Positions 30,717 to 39,603 are shown, numbered from the stretch's first letter. The stretch: DNA of 64,000 nt from Burkholderiaceae bacterium (GCA_030157545.1 JAOAUN010000048.1:86474-150473), one strand, 5' to 3'. Notes: generated from the sequence alone by a model not told the origin. Numbers and translations are program-made.

Positions 30717-32123
30717 ATGACCATCAGAAATCGCATTGCCGTTTTAGTGCTGACTGGATTAATTGCTGGTTGCGCCAGTTTTTCTCCAGACGGCGGTCTG
30801 ACCCGCGTCTCGGAATTAACGCAAGTGCGGACCGGTCAAACGGTGCAGCGCGACAGTGAAGCGTCTGCATTGCAGATCAATGAGCGCATCACTACATTGC
30901 TCGCTGCCCCGTTAACACCAGATAGTGCTGCGCAGCTTGCGCTACTCAACAACAAGCGCTTGCAGTCCGCGCTAGCCGATCTGGGAGTGGCGGAGGCGGA
31001 TTTGGTGCAGGCGGGACGAATGCGTAATCCGCGTCTTGGCTTCGGCCGACTGGCAGGGAATGGCGAAACGGAATTGGAGCGCTCCCTGCTGCTGGATCTG
31101 GGTGGCTTGCTGACGATGCCGCTGCGCCAAGCGATTGAAGAACGTCGTTTCAATCAGGCACAAATACAGACTGCACTACAAGCTGTTCGGCTGGTTGCTG
31201 ATACACACCGTGCGTATTTTCAGGCGGTCGCAGCCCGGCAATCGTTGGTCTATATGCGCAAGGTAGGCCTTGCCACTGAGTCTGCCGCGGAGCTGGCGCA
31301 GCGGATGGCAAAGGCCGGCAACTGGAGCAAGCTCGATGAAGCGCGTGAACAAGTATTTCATGCTGAAGTCACGGCGCAAATAACACGTGCGGCTCATGAC
31401 GAGACAGCCACACGCGAGCGCTTGGTCAGGTTGCTGGGTTTATCCGCCCAGCAGGCCAGTATCAGCCTGCCAGACAGATTACCTGACTTGCCACCGACCT
31501 TGCTGTCGGCCGATGCAATGGAAGCCAAAGCCATAGCGCAGCGGCTTGATGTGCAAATAGCCAAGTTGGAGACAGAAGCAACGGCAAAAAATCTCGGCCT
31601 GACCCGCAGCACGCGCTTCGTTAATGTGCTCGAAGCTGGGTACCAAAATAAAAGCGCAGGCGGATCAAAGCTTGCAGAAGGCTATACCGTTGAGCTGTCT
31701 CTGCCGTTATTTGACTGGGGCACAGCGCGCACGCGGCGCGCCGAGTCGATTTACATGCGCTCGTTGCAGCGTACGGCAGATATTGCGACACAAGCACGTT
31801 CCGAAGCGCGCGAATCTTATTCAGCTTATCGCACAAGTTTTGAAATATCACGTCATTACCGTGACGAGATCGTCCCGCTCAGAAAGCGAATCTCGGAAGA
31901 GGTACTGCTTCGCTATAACGGCATGCTTGCCAGCGTGTTCGAATTGCTGGTCGATTCACGTGCGCAAATTATCAGCATCAATGCCGCTATCAATGCGCAG
32001 CGGGATTTCTGGGTTGCCGACGCGGAGTTGCAGTTTGCCATTCATGGCGGCAGTATGCTTGCCTCATCATTTCCGGCAGCCAGCTCCGTCACTGCTGCCG
32101 GACCTGCGGGCGCTGCGCATTAA
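30717..32123 (+). CDS. Outer-membrane efflux lipoprotein of the TolC/CusC family
   Basis: 468 residues. The signal peptide ends in a lipobox (LIAGC), so the protein is lipid-anchored in the outer membrane. Two repeated outer-membrane-efflux domains follow, with the typical long helical stretches rich in Ala, Leu, Gln and Arg (about 80-260 and 290-450). TolC-type proteins form exit ducts for efflux pumps, but no membrane-fusion or RND partner gene is adjacent. The following gene is a multicopper oxidase 14 bases downstream, so a copper-tolerance role is likely. The ATG at 30717 opens the lipoprotein signal. Confidence 0.88.
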   Translation: MTIRNRIAVLVLTGLIAGCASFSPDGGLTRVSELTQVRTGQTVQRDSEASALQINERITTLLAAPLTPDSAAQLALLNNKRLQSALADLGVAEADLVQAGRMRNPRLGFGRLAGNGETELERSLLLDLGGLLTMPLRQAIEERRFNQAQIQTALQAVRLVADTHRAYFQAVAARQSLVYMRKVGLATESAAELAQRMAKAGNWSKLDEAREQVFHAEVTAQITRAAHDETATRERLVRLLGLSAQQASISLPDRLPDLPPTLLSADAMEAKAIAQRLDVQIAKLETEATAKNLGLTRSTRFVNVLEAGYQNKSAGGSKLAEGYTVELSLPLFDWGTARTRRAESIYMRSLQRTADIATQARSEARESYSAYRTSFEISRHYRDEIVPLRKRISEEVLLRYNGMLASVFELLVDSRAQIISINAAINAQRDFWVADAELQFAIHGGSMLASSFPAASSVTAAGPAGAAH

Positions 32124-32137
32124 AAAAGGATTTGATC

Positions 32138-33553
32138 ATGGTTTCACGCAGAGATTTCTTCAATGCCGCTGGTCTGGTTGCATTGGGTACAGGAGTGGTT
32201 AGTCGGGTCGGTGCTGCTTCTTTGCCCGAAGCCGCCGTTGCGACTGGCCCGGCAACAGTGCCACCATCGTTGCCACCCGATGGACGTCCTTACTATCCGG
32301 TTGTGACACTCAATGGCTGGTCACTTCCCTGGCGCATGAATCAGGGCGTCAAGGAGTTCCACCTTGTTGCCGAGCCAGTCGAGCGCGAGTTCGCGCCAGG
32401 CATGAAGGCCAAACTATGGGGCTACAACGGGCAGTCACCGGGACCGACAATCGAGGTCGTCGAAGGCGATCGCGTCCGTCTCTTTGTGACGAACCGCCTG
32501 CCGGAGGCCACAAGCGTTCACTGGCATGGGCAGCGTCTGCCAAATGGTATGGATGGTGTCAGCGGATTGACCCAGCCTTCGATCGGCCCTGGGAAAACCT
32601 TCGTCTACGAGTTCGTGGCAAAACGCGCCGGCACTTTCATGTATCACCCGCATGCAGACGAAATGGTACAGATGGCAATGGGCATGTACGGTTTCTGGGT
32701 CACGCATCCTAAAGATCCGGACTTCATGCGCGTCGACCGCGACTTCGTTTTCCTGTTGAATAGTTTTGACATCGAGCCCGGTAGCGCCACGCCCAAAGTC
32801 AACACCATGCTCGACTTTAATTTGTTCGGCTTTAACAGCCGAGTTTTTCCGGGTATCGATTCCATGCATGTGCGTCAGGGCGACCGGGTACGCATCCGCT
32901 TCGGCAATTTGACGATGACGAATCATCCTATTCATTTGCACGGGCATGAATTCATGGTCACCGGCACCGACGGTGGATGGACACCGCCCGCATCACGCTG
33001 GCCGGAAGTGACAGTCGATGTCGGGGTGGGGCAGATGCGCGCCATAGAGTTTGATGCTACCGAGCCGGGTGACTGGGCTTTTCATTGCCACAAGTCGCAT
33101 CACACCATGAATGCAATGGGCCATCAGGTGCCGACTATGATCGGCGTCGATCATCGCGGCATAGCAGAAAAGATCAATCAGTTAGTGCCTGACTATATGG
33201 TGATGGGGGAGCGCGGTATGGGTGACATGGCTGAAATGGAGATGCCGCTTCCCGAAAATACTTTGCCGATGATGACGGGGGAAGGGCCATTCGGCTCCGT
33301 TGAAATGGGCGGTATGTTCACAGTTCTGAAAGTGCGCAAGGATCAGAAGCGAGGTGACTACAGTAACCCCGGCTGGTACAAACATCCCCCCTCGACAGTG
33401 GCATGGGAATGGACCGGAACGCTGCCGGAGGCCGCCACATCACATGCCGCTGGCGGTCAGTCCATGCCGGCAAAGGTGCCTGCAAAAGGCAAGCCTGCCG
33501 AAGGCGAACTGAAAGCACGCAAACCATCCGGCGGGCATGAAGGGCATCATTAA
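32138..33553 (+). CDS. Tat-exported multicopper oxidase (copper-tolerance type)
   Basis: 471 residues. The twin-arginine signal SRRDFF is at residues 3-8, so it is exported folded to the periplasm. Copper-site motifs are complete: HWH (128-130), HPH (170-172), HPIHLH (263-268) and HCH (316-318) with His322 and Met327 as remaining type 1 ligands. The C-terminal 90 residues are Met-, Lys- and His-rich, ending HEGHH. Such enzymes oxidise Cu(I) and protect the periplasm. The ATG at 32138 follows AAAAAAGGA by 7 bases. It forms a two-gene operon with the TolC-family lipoprotein. The natural substrate (Cu, Mn or phenolics) is not certain. Confidence 0.93.
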   Translation: MVSRRDFFNAAGLVALGTGVVSRVGAASLPEAAVATGPATVPPSLPPDGRPYYPVVTLNGWSLPWRMNQGVKEFHLVAEPVEREFAPGMKAKLWGYNGQSPGPTIEVVEGDRVRLFVTNRLPEATSVHWHGQRLPNGMDGVSGLTQPSIGPGKTFVYEFVAKRAGTFMYHPHADEMVQMAMGMYGFWVTHPKDPDFMRVDRDFVFLLNSFDIEPGSATPKVNTMLDFNLFGFNSRVFPGIDSMHVRQGDRVRIRFGNLTMTNHPIHLHGHEFMVTGTDGGWTPPASRWPEVTVDVGVGQMRAIEFDATEPGDWAFHCHKSHHTMNAMGHQVPTMIGVDHRGIAEKINQLVPDYMVMGERGMGDMAEMEMPLPENTLPMMTGEGPFGSVEMGGMFTVLKVRKDQKRGDYSNPGWYKHPPSTVAWEWTGTLPEAATSHAAGGQSMPAKVPAKGKPAEGELKARKPSGGHEGHH

Positions 33554-33566
33554 CAACGGTTTTACA

Positions 33567-33878
33567 TTAAACAAAAACATCAACGACGTACCCAACGGTT
33601 TTATCAAGGCGGTAGTCTGAAGGAGTGGCTTTTTCATACACGATTTTACGAAATATTTCACCGGAAACGGAGTCTGTAAGAGAAACAGTTAACGCATTAC
33701 CTGCGGTGGAAAAAGAGATATTCGTATTCGCGATTTTCGGCGATATGTGATTGACTCTTTCAGATTCAATGTTAGGTTGATTGGGTTCTTTTAAAAAAAC
33801 TTTTTTTTCAGCTGCCGAACCGACTGACATTCCGGCCGTACTCCGGAAAGAAATAATCGAAGGAATAGCTGCAGACAT
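33567..33878 (-). CDS. Small FlaG-like protein
   Basis: About 103 residues, no signal peptide. The C-terminal part (LTVSLTDSVSGEIFRKIVYEK) resembles FlaG, a small protein encoded near flagellin genes, whose family also ends in a strand with a SGE...R.I motif. The N-terminal half is polar and probably disordered. No flagellar gene is nearby. It is convergent with the multicopper oxidase gene, 13 bases apart. ATG at 33878 was chosen; TTG at 33890 is the alternative. Function unknown; FlaG similarity is moderate. Confidence 0.5.
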   Translation of the reverse strand: MSAAIPSIISFRSTAGMSVGSAAEKKVFLKEPNQPNIESERVNHISPKIANTNISFSTAGNALTVSLTDSVSGEIFRKIVYEKATPSDYRLDKTVGYVVDVFV

Positions 33879-34399
33879 ATTTAGTTTCAACTGGTTGCCG
33901 AATAATTTCTTTGCTCTCAGTTTTGAAGAGCGAAGTTTTGATTAGTCAGACAATACGCAACGCAGATCAACTAAATTACATGCATACTCATTAAATCTCT
34001 TAAACCCTCTCAGAATTGAAATAGAAAAACTCCAGTGATGGAATTTTTTTCATGTTTTTTTGTGGGGCAATTCAGTTTTTTAGGTTCAATCCAAACTCTG
34101 GGATTTTTTTAATTATATTTATGATCCTTTTCTCGGTAAGTTAAGCTCAAGTTGAAGCGCATATCGAGCGGATGTGCATAATGCCACTTAGATAAGCCAA
34201 AATATTTTTGTAGTCAACGAAAAATCGTCAACTCTAAAGTCACTTGATTCCGGCCTGCGCCGGAAAGATGATGTTGAGCTAACAGTCCTTCAGTCGTCGT
34301 CCCGGTGCAGACCGGGACCCAGTGACTTTCCTTCTGCAACGGGATGTTTTCTTTAACTGACTGGCACCAGGTCATATCGAGCGGTTGTGCTGAAGTTAT
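33879..34399. other. 520-base AT-rich intergenic region
   Basis: No gene is seen. It holds long A/T runs, a REP-like paired palindrome at 34236-34329, and two near-identical 18-base direct repeats that bracket it (34160-34177 and 34373-34390). Confidence 0.6.
34236..34329. repeat. REP/BIME-like paired palindrome, copy 2
   Basis: Unit one carries TTCCGGC/GCCGGAA arms, unit two TCCCGGT/ACCGGGA arms in reverse orientation. The outer ends AAAGTCAC (34236-34243) and GTGACTTT (34322-34329) are exact reverse complements. Confidence 0.85.
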
Positions 34400-34843
34400 T
34401 TAATTGTGGCCACGACCTTTACCATGCTGGCCATTCCCATTTTTTCCGTGCTTGCTACCGCGGTCATCGCCACCTTCACGATAATCATCTTGGTGGCCTC
34501 GATGTTGATCCCGATATTGGGGAATATATTCGCGCTGATACCAGTTTTCCTGTACGAAGTAGACCTGCTCTCTGCAGGCATTGTATTGGCCGCAATGCTT
34601 GCTCCAATTTTTTCGATGGCCAGGCGGTACGCGCAGATAAACCGGTTCACCTACGACAACGGATCGTTCAATGATTCTTGGTTGTCCGTAAATCACTTGT
34701 GGGCGTGAAGGGAAGCTGCCTAAATCGATTCGTCCATAAAATCCAGGCTGGCCGATGCTCACCGAGACACCGACGTCAGTTGCAAAAGCCGGGGTGGTAA
34801 TGCTAGCTACGGCCACTGAAGCTGCGAATAAAAAAGATTTCAT
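34400..34843 (-). CDS. Exported protein of unknown function
   Basis: 147 residues with a signal peptide (MKSFLFAASVAVASITTPAFA). The middle part, LRVPPGHRKNWSKHCGQYNAC, holds two cysteines that may form a disulfide and resembles exported proteins seen in many Burkholderiales. The C-terminal 40 residues are low-complexity, rich in Gly, His, Asp and Lys. No function is known. AAGGGGAG precedes the ATG. It may share a transcript with the exported protein gene upstream, 94 bases away, which is also rich in low-complexity tail. Confidence 0.75.
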   Translation of the reverse strand: MKSFLFAASVAVASITTPAFATDVGVSVSIGQPGFYGRIDLGSFPSRPQVIYGQPRIIERSVVVGEPVYLRVPPGHRKNWSKHCGQYNACREQVYFVQENWYQREYIPQYRDQHRGHQDDYREGGDDRGSKHGKNGNGQHGKGRGHN

Positions 34844-34937
34844 ATGAGTTCTCCCCTTAGTCTTTTATGAATTTCCATGAGAATTGAAGTCAATCAATCT
34901 CATCTTGTTACACTTCGCGCGAAAAAATTTTCGTGAA

Positions 34938-35852
34938 TTATTCTTTGCCACCAGTTCGCTCTCTCTGAGCGCGTCTTGGGCTTTGTTGATCACGAAGATC
35001 CGGAGCTGACTGTGTTCTTTGCCGGCGATCCTGATATTCGGGACGACCTTGGTCTGTGCCTGGACGTGTTTGCCTTTGCATGTCGACGTTTCTTTCACCG
35101 TCTTCATTTTGCGCAGGCTGCTCGCGTCTTCGTTGTTCACGTCCCTGTTGTTCGCGTCCTGATTCGTCACTCGAATTCCGGCCTTGCCGTTGCTGCCGCC
35201 CCTGATCTTGAAATTCCGGCCGTCCTTGCTCGACAGATGTTCGCGGTGAATTCCGCATGTCGTCATCACGTATTGATGACGATTGTTCTTGATAGCTCTG
35301 CCTGACCACCGGGTCACGGGGCTGGTGATTGTAATTACGTTGATGCAGCTCTTGTTGCTGCTCTAATTGTTTAGGATATCGATCACCGGAATATTCGCGC
35401 TGGTATAAAGGCAAAGCTGCGGGTCGTGGTGCAGACCGGCGATCCCACCTATCCCAGCCATTTCTATTCCGGCTCCAGTCACGGCCCCAATGTTCTCCCC
35501 AGCGTGGCGCAGAATCAGACTGCCATCCAATGAAGAATGTGGGCGGTTGGCGATAATAACGAACGGGAATTCTTAGAATGAATACCGGGACGAGCTCTGG
35601 ACCTATAAACCTCCAAGGGCCGTTATACCAAGAGCTCGCATACCAGTAATCATTTTGGTAGACCCAGTACATGCCGTCGTAAAAGAAGTAGTTCGCATCC
35701 AGTTGCGGTGCGTAGTACACCGGATAACCGGGAACGACAACAAGGTTTGGGTAGATGGGAAAGTTGATGCCAATGCTGACTTGGACTGTTGCAGAAGACA
35801 CAGAACTCAATAGCATCCCCATTACAAAAAACAGGGAACGGATTTTCTTCAT
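34938..35852 (-). CDS. Exported Tyr/Trp-rich protein with Gln/Arg-rich tail
   Basis: 304 residues with a signal peptide ending near SSVSSATVQ. Residues about 35-110 are aromatic-rich (YFFYDGMYWVYQNDYWYASSW), and resemble betaproteobacterial exported proteins with Trp/Tyr-Gly repeats. From about residue 145 the sequence is low-complexity, rich in Gln, Arg, Asp and Glu, and includes an imperfect repeat (QGRPEFQD / QGRPEYQD). The tail is likely disordered. Function unknown. The ATG follows AAGGAATA. Confidence 0.75.
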   Translation of the reverse strand: MKKIRSLFFVMGMLLSSVSSATVQVSIGINFPIYPNLVVVPGYPVYYAPQLDANYFFYDGMYWVYQNDYWYASSWYNGPWRFIGPELVPVFILRIPVRYYRQPPTFFIGWQSDSAPRWGEHWGRDWSRNRNGWDRWDRRSAPRPAALPLYQREYSGDRYPKQLEQQQELHQRNYNHQPRDPVVRQSYQEQSSSIRDDDMRNSPRTSVEQGRPEFQDQGRQQRQGRNSSDESGREQQGREQRRREQPAQNEDGERNVDMQRQTRPGTDQGRPEYQDRRQRTQSAPDLRDQQSPRRAQRERTGGKE

Positions 35853-36273
35853 TGTGTATTCCTTATCTTGGTAAGTTAGCGCTTGAATCTTTTACATTCT
35901 TTATATGCGAATGTGTCGTTAACTTCAGACATAGTATTCCGCAAAGTAGAGTATTTCAGTCCTGTAGCGCATATTTACAAAAATAATTAATTGCAATGAA
36001 GAACTAAGTTTCCTGCAACCATCTTTATTTGTATTGATTGATCTACTTCATCAATAAATTAACCCTAAGAGAAATTGCTCGACATGATCAAAAGTAGTGC
36101 GCGAACTCTTCAGCCAATTTGCCGATGCTTGGTGCATGCGAGCTAGTAGTTCAGCATCACAGAAAGTACAGCCCGTATTCGGACGCGCTTGTTATAAAAA
36201 TTTGTATCGTAAGGGGAGGGCAGCAACAGGCATTTGCTTTAAGCACGGCTTCATGCGGCTTGAAAACGGGTAA
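35853..36273. other. 421-base gap
   Basis: AT-rich near 35870-36060. No gene with a credible start is seen. It holds the upstream region of the aromatic-rich exported protein gene and the 3' flank of the orphan sdhB. No terminator was recognised. Confidence 0.45.
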
Positions 36274-36990
36274 TTAAACAGAGCGTTTAAGCAGCAAGCT
36301 GCGAATACTGCTGATGGCAGCAGCCGGATTCAAGCTTTTCGGACAGACGTCGGTACAGTTCATGATGGTTCGGCAGCGGAACAGACGGTACGCATCATTG
36401 AGATTGTCGAGACGGTCGGCCCTCGCCGTGTCCCTGCTGTCCGCGATGAATCGATACGCTTGCAGCAGTCCGGCCGGCCCGACAAACTTGTCCGGATTCC
36501 ACCAGTACGTGGGACACGCGCTGGAACAGCATGCGCAGAGTATGCATTCGTAGAGTCCGTTTAACAGATCACGATCATCCGGCCTTTGTAGTCGTTCCAA
36601 TTCTGGTGGCGGTGTGTCATTAATCAGGAACGGCTTGATTGAATGGTATTGCTTCCAGAACGACGTCATGTCAACGATCAGATCGCGAATTACCGGTAGA
36701 CCCGGTAGCGGGCGCAGTACGATAGGCTGCGTCAATTCCCTCAGGTTAGTGAGACAAGCCAGCCCGTTTTTGCCATTGATATTCATACCGTCCGAACCGC
36801 AGACGCCTTCGCGGCAAGAGCGGCGAAACGACAAACTGTCATCGATCTGATGCCGTATTCGCTCTAGCAAGTCCAGCAACATCCTATCCCCATGTGCAGG
36901 AACAATGGCGATGTCCTGCATTGCGGGTCGCGTATCTCTGTCGGGATCGTAGCGATAAATCCTTAGTTTGATGGCAGCGCTATGGATCAC
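36274..36990 (-). CDS. Orphan succinate dehydrogenase iron-sulfur subunit (second SdhB)
   Basis: 238 residues, nearly the same length as the SdhB encoded at 50327-51037 and clearly similar to it over the whole length. All cluster ligands are present: [2Fe-2S] Cys59, Cys64, Asp67, Cys79; [4Fe-4S] Cys149, Cys152, Cys155, Cys216; [3Fe-4S] Cys159, Cys206, Cys212. So it should be able to carry electrons. No sdhA, sdhC or sdhD lies nearby. The start is GTG at 36990 with AAGGAG five bases upstream. It might replace the main SdhB under some condition or serve an unlinked partner; either is inference. Confidence 0.9.
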   Translation of the reverse strand: MIHSAAIKLRIYRYDPDRDTRPAMQDIAIVPAHGDRMLLDLLERIRHQIDDSLSFRRSCREGVCGSDGMNINGKNGLACLTNLRELTQPIVLRPLPGLPVIRDLIVDMTSFWKQYHSIKPFLINDTPPPELERLQRPDDRDLLNGLYECILCACCSSACPTYWWNPDKFVGPAGLLQAYRFIADSRDTARADRLDNLNDAYRLFRCRTIMNCTDVCPKSLNPAAAISSIRSLLLKRSV

Positions 36991-37275
36991 CGAATCTCCT
37001 TCGTTGCAGCTGGCTGCTATTCATTACTGTGAATTCACTAGTCGAAATCAGTCATTTTTTATCAAGACTTCAATTTGAGTTGGGGTGGCAGTCTTTGTTC
37101 ATTTGACTCGATCGCTGTTTTTGGGAGCGGGTTATTTCAGACGAATCTATAGTTTTTGTAAATCAATAATCATTTTTCAATAGTAATTACCGATATAAAA
37201 CACGGGCAAAGTCCTTACAATTGCAGTTAATAAGAATCGTTCGTATTATCGTTAACTTGATTGCAGGAGAGCTTG
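36991..37275. other. Divergent promoter region, orphan sdhB / fecA-like
   Basis: 285 AT-rich bases. It holds the Fur-box-like palindrome at 37229-37247 near the receptor gene. Nothing else is recognisable. Confidence 0.5.
37229..37247 (+). promoter_or_regulatory. Fur-box-like palindrome
   Basis: AATAAGAA (37229-37236) and TTCGTATT (37240-37247) form an inverted repeat with one mismatch around a 3-base centre. AATA-GAA...TTC-TATT spacing resembles Fur/GATAAT sites, and it lies 29 bases before a TonB-dependent receptor start. Confidence 0.55.
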
Positions 37276-39456
37276 ATGTATCCGTCGCGCCGTTGTTTGT
37301 CCTCACCCTCCTTGAAGATGACCCCGTTAGCTTTCGCAGTCATGTTTGCAATGGGAGCTCATACTGAGCTTAATGCCCAGACAGTGGACGGAGCGACAGA
37401 GCCAACTCTTCCGCGTGTGGACGTTATTGGATCGCCAACCAATTCAAAATTCAGCCAAGGGTCTGCGCATATCGTGGATGCGGCGGAACTTGAGCAAAGC
37501 CGTGTGTTTTCTGTAAATGAGGCGCTACGGAAGGTGCCCGGCGTGCATGTCAGGGACGAGGAGGGTCTGGGGCTGCGCCCCAACATCGGCATTCGTGGTC
37601 TGAACCCAACACGCTCAACCAAGGTGCTGCTGCTGGAGGATGGCCTGCCACTGTCGTTTGCACCTTATGGCGACAACGCGAGCTACTACCATCCGCCGAT
37701 TGATCGCTATGATTCCATCGAAGTCAGCAAGGGCAGCCAGGTGCTCCGCTTCGGTCCGCAGACCGCCGGTGGCGTCATCAACTACATCACACCTGAGCCG
37801 CAAAAGGCATTCGGTGGCCTTGTCGGGCTGGCCGCTGGCACACGTGGCTACTTGAATGGCCACTTGATGGTGACCGGCAATGGAGCGATTCTGGATGCCT
37901 ACCGCAAGGAGTCAGATGGTGCGCGCGATAACGTACACAGCACGATCAATGACCTGAACTTCAAGTGGGCAGGCGATTTGAATTCGCATAACAAGCTGAT
38001 CCTGCGTGCTACGCATTACGATGAGAATTCAATCAACACCTACTCTGGTCTGACCGAACAGGAATTTGTACGACAGGGTGCCCGCTACAATCCCTTCAAG
38101 AATGACCAGCTGGATTTCAAGCGTACAGGTGTGTCAGCAACCCACCTCTTGAATCTTGGTGCAGGCAAAACGCTGACGACCAGTATTTATGGTGCTCAAT
38201 TCGATAGAAACTGGTGGCGGCAGGCATCGAGTACATTGGACTGTCCTTCCGGTACCACACGTATTGACGGCGATGTGCTCGCAGTTGACGGTTGTCAGGT
38301 GAACGGCCGCCTGCGTAGCTACACGACGCTTGGTATCGATTCCCGTGTTCAGCAAAACCATACCGCGTTTGGCTTGAATAACCAGCTTGAGTACGGTATC
38401 AAAGTGCATAGTGAATCGCAGGAACGAAAGCAACTTCGCTACGCCGACTATAGTAAATACTTGATTGGGGATACCAGCGGTGTGACGCACGTGCAGGAAG
38501 ATCAGAAGCGCACAACGATGGCATTATCGACCTTCGCTGCCAACCGGTTCGAGTTCAGCGAGCAATTTGCGGTAACACCAATTGTCCGCATAGAAAACAT
38601 CCGTAACGAACGCATCGGTTACCGCGCTGGAGAAGGGCGCGGAAAAAATTCAATGATTGAATTCATCCCGGGCGTTGGCGCAACCTTCCGCGCCAGTGCC
38701 GATACCATCATCTACGGTGGTGTTCACAAAGGCTTCAGCCCAGCCCGTGTCGAGGATGCGATCGATAGCTTAGGTGGTTCGGTTGACCTGAATCCTGAAC
38801 GCAGCGTCAACATGGAGCTCGGCCTGCGAACCTCGCCGACACGAAACAGCTTCATCGACGTCGCACTATTCCGTAACGACTTCAGCAACAATGTGCAGGT
38901 CGGCAGCATCGCCGGTGGCGGCATTTCCAGCGCCAGCACCAATTACTCCGAGGGTAAGGCTCTATACCAAGGGCTTGAGTTTGCCGGTCAAATTGACAAG
39001 CTCGCTTCCCAGTTTGAGGGCAATCTATTCGTACGTGCTGCGTTTACCTACCTGCCTACCGCAGAGCAGCGCTCTGCGTTTACCCGTCCGAATGGCGATG
39101 TCGAGGCAAATTATTCTGGCAAGCGCTTGCCCTACGCGCCAGAGCATCAAGCAACGATCACAATCGGATACAAGTCGTCGGAAAACTGGAATACCCGGGT
39201 TGAATATGTTTACGTCGGCCGCCAGTTCAGCGACTTTGCCAATACAGCGACAGTGAATGTAACTGGTGACGGTCGCACCGGCCCGATAGATGCGTACGGT
39301 ATCTGGAATGCCACGGTTAACTACACAGTGGGTAAGGCCACGCTCTTCGTCGCCGGAAAAAACCTCGCCGACCATAGCTATATTGTGGATCGCACCCGCG
39401 GTATCCTGGTCGGCATGCCTCGCACCTTCCAGGCCGGAGTGAAGTACGCGTTCTAA
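37276..39456 (+). CDS. TonB-dependent receptor, FecA (ferric citrate) type
   Basis: 726 residues. Outer-membrane receptor that imports iron chelates using TonB energy. A signal peptide runs to about residue 35, a TonB-box-like LPRVDVIG is near 49-56, then the plug domain (VNEALRKVPGVHVRDEEG, NIGIRGLNPTRSTKVLLLEDG) and the beta-barrel ending in the terminal phenylalanine. The plug sequence is closest to ferric-dicitrate receptors. The N-terminal signalling domain of enteric FecA is absent and no fecI/fecR genes are adjacent, so regulation is probably by Fur only. AGGAG precedes the ATG at 37276 by six bases. Confidence 0.9.
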   Translation: MYPSRRCLSSPSLKMTPLAFAVMFAMGAHTELNAQTVDGATEPTLPRVDVIGSPTNSKFSQGSAHIVDAAELEQSRVFSVNEALRKVPGVHVRDEEGLGLRPNIGIRGLNPTRSTKVLLLEDGLPLSFAPYGDNASYYHPPIDRYDSIEVSKGSQVLRFGPQTAGGVINYITPEPQKAFGGLVGLAAGTRGYLNGHLMVTGNGAILDAYRKESDGARDNVHSTINDLNFKWAGDLNSHNKLILRATHYDENSINTYSGLTEQEFVRQGARYNPFKNDQLDFKRTGVSATHLLNLGAGKTLTTSIYGAQFDRNWWRQASSTLDCPSGTTRIDGDVLAVDGCQVNGRLRSYTTLGIDSRVQQNHTAFGLNNQLEYGIKVHSESQERKQLRYADYSKYLIGDTSGVTHVQEDQKRTTMALSTFAANRFEFSEQFAVTPIVRIENIRNERIGYRAGEGRGKNSMIEFIPGVGATFRASADTIIYGGVHKGFSPARVEDAIDSLGGSVDLNPERSVNMELGLRTSPTRNSFIDVALFRNDFSNNVQVGSIAGGGISSASTNYSEGKALYQGLEFAGQIDKLASQFEGNLFVRAAFTYLPTAEQRSAFTRPNGDVEANYSGKRLPYAPEHQATITIGYKSSENWNTRVEYVYVGRQFSDFANTATVNVTGDGRTGPIDAYGIWNATVNYTVGKATLFVAGKNLADHSYIVDRTRGILVGMPRTFQAGVKYAF

Positions 39457-39488
39457 TGTGACGCTGATTATTTTGAAGGTTTTGCCTG

Positions 39489-39535
39489 CTCGCCAGATCG
39501 TTTTACTTTCCTCCGGTCTGGTGAGATTTTTTTTT
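39489..39535 (+). terminator. Intrinsic terminator of the receptor gene
   Basis: CTCGCCAGATCG (39489-39500) pairs with CGGTCTGGTGAG (39514-39525) over 12 positions including two G-T pairs, followed by nine T residues. Confidence 0.85.
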
Positions 39536-39569
39536 CCAGATGGCACGTAGCTAAAAAGTCTTGAAAATA

Positions 39570-39603
39570 AAAAAGCTTACATCTGTGAAGATGTAAGCTT
39601 TTT
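39570..39603 (-). terminator. Terminator of tRNA-Pro (bidirectional)
   Basis: AAAAAGCTTACATC pairs with GATGTAAGCTTTTT around a short loop. It lies 11 bases past the 3' end of tRNA-Pro on the minus strand and gives T-runs on both strands. Confidence 0.85.

Noticed and set aside
34976..35305. 109-codon plus-strand frame opposite the Gln/Arg-rich exported protein
   Set aside because: Its Phe/Val/Leu-rich reading is the complement of the repetitive Gln/Arg codons; no ribosome-binding site.
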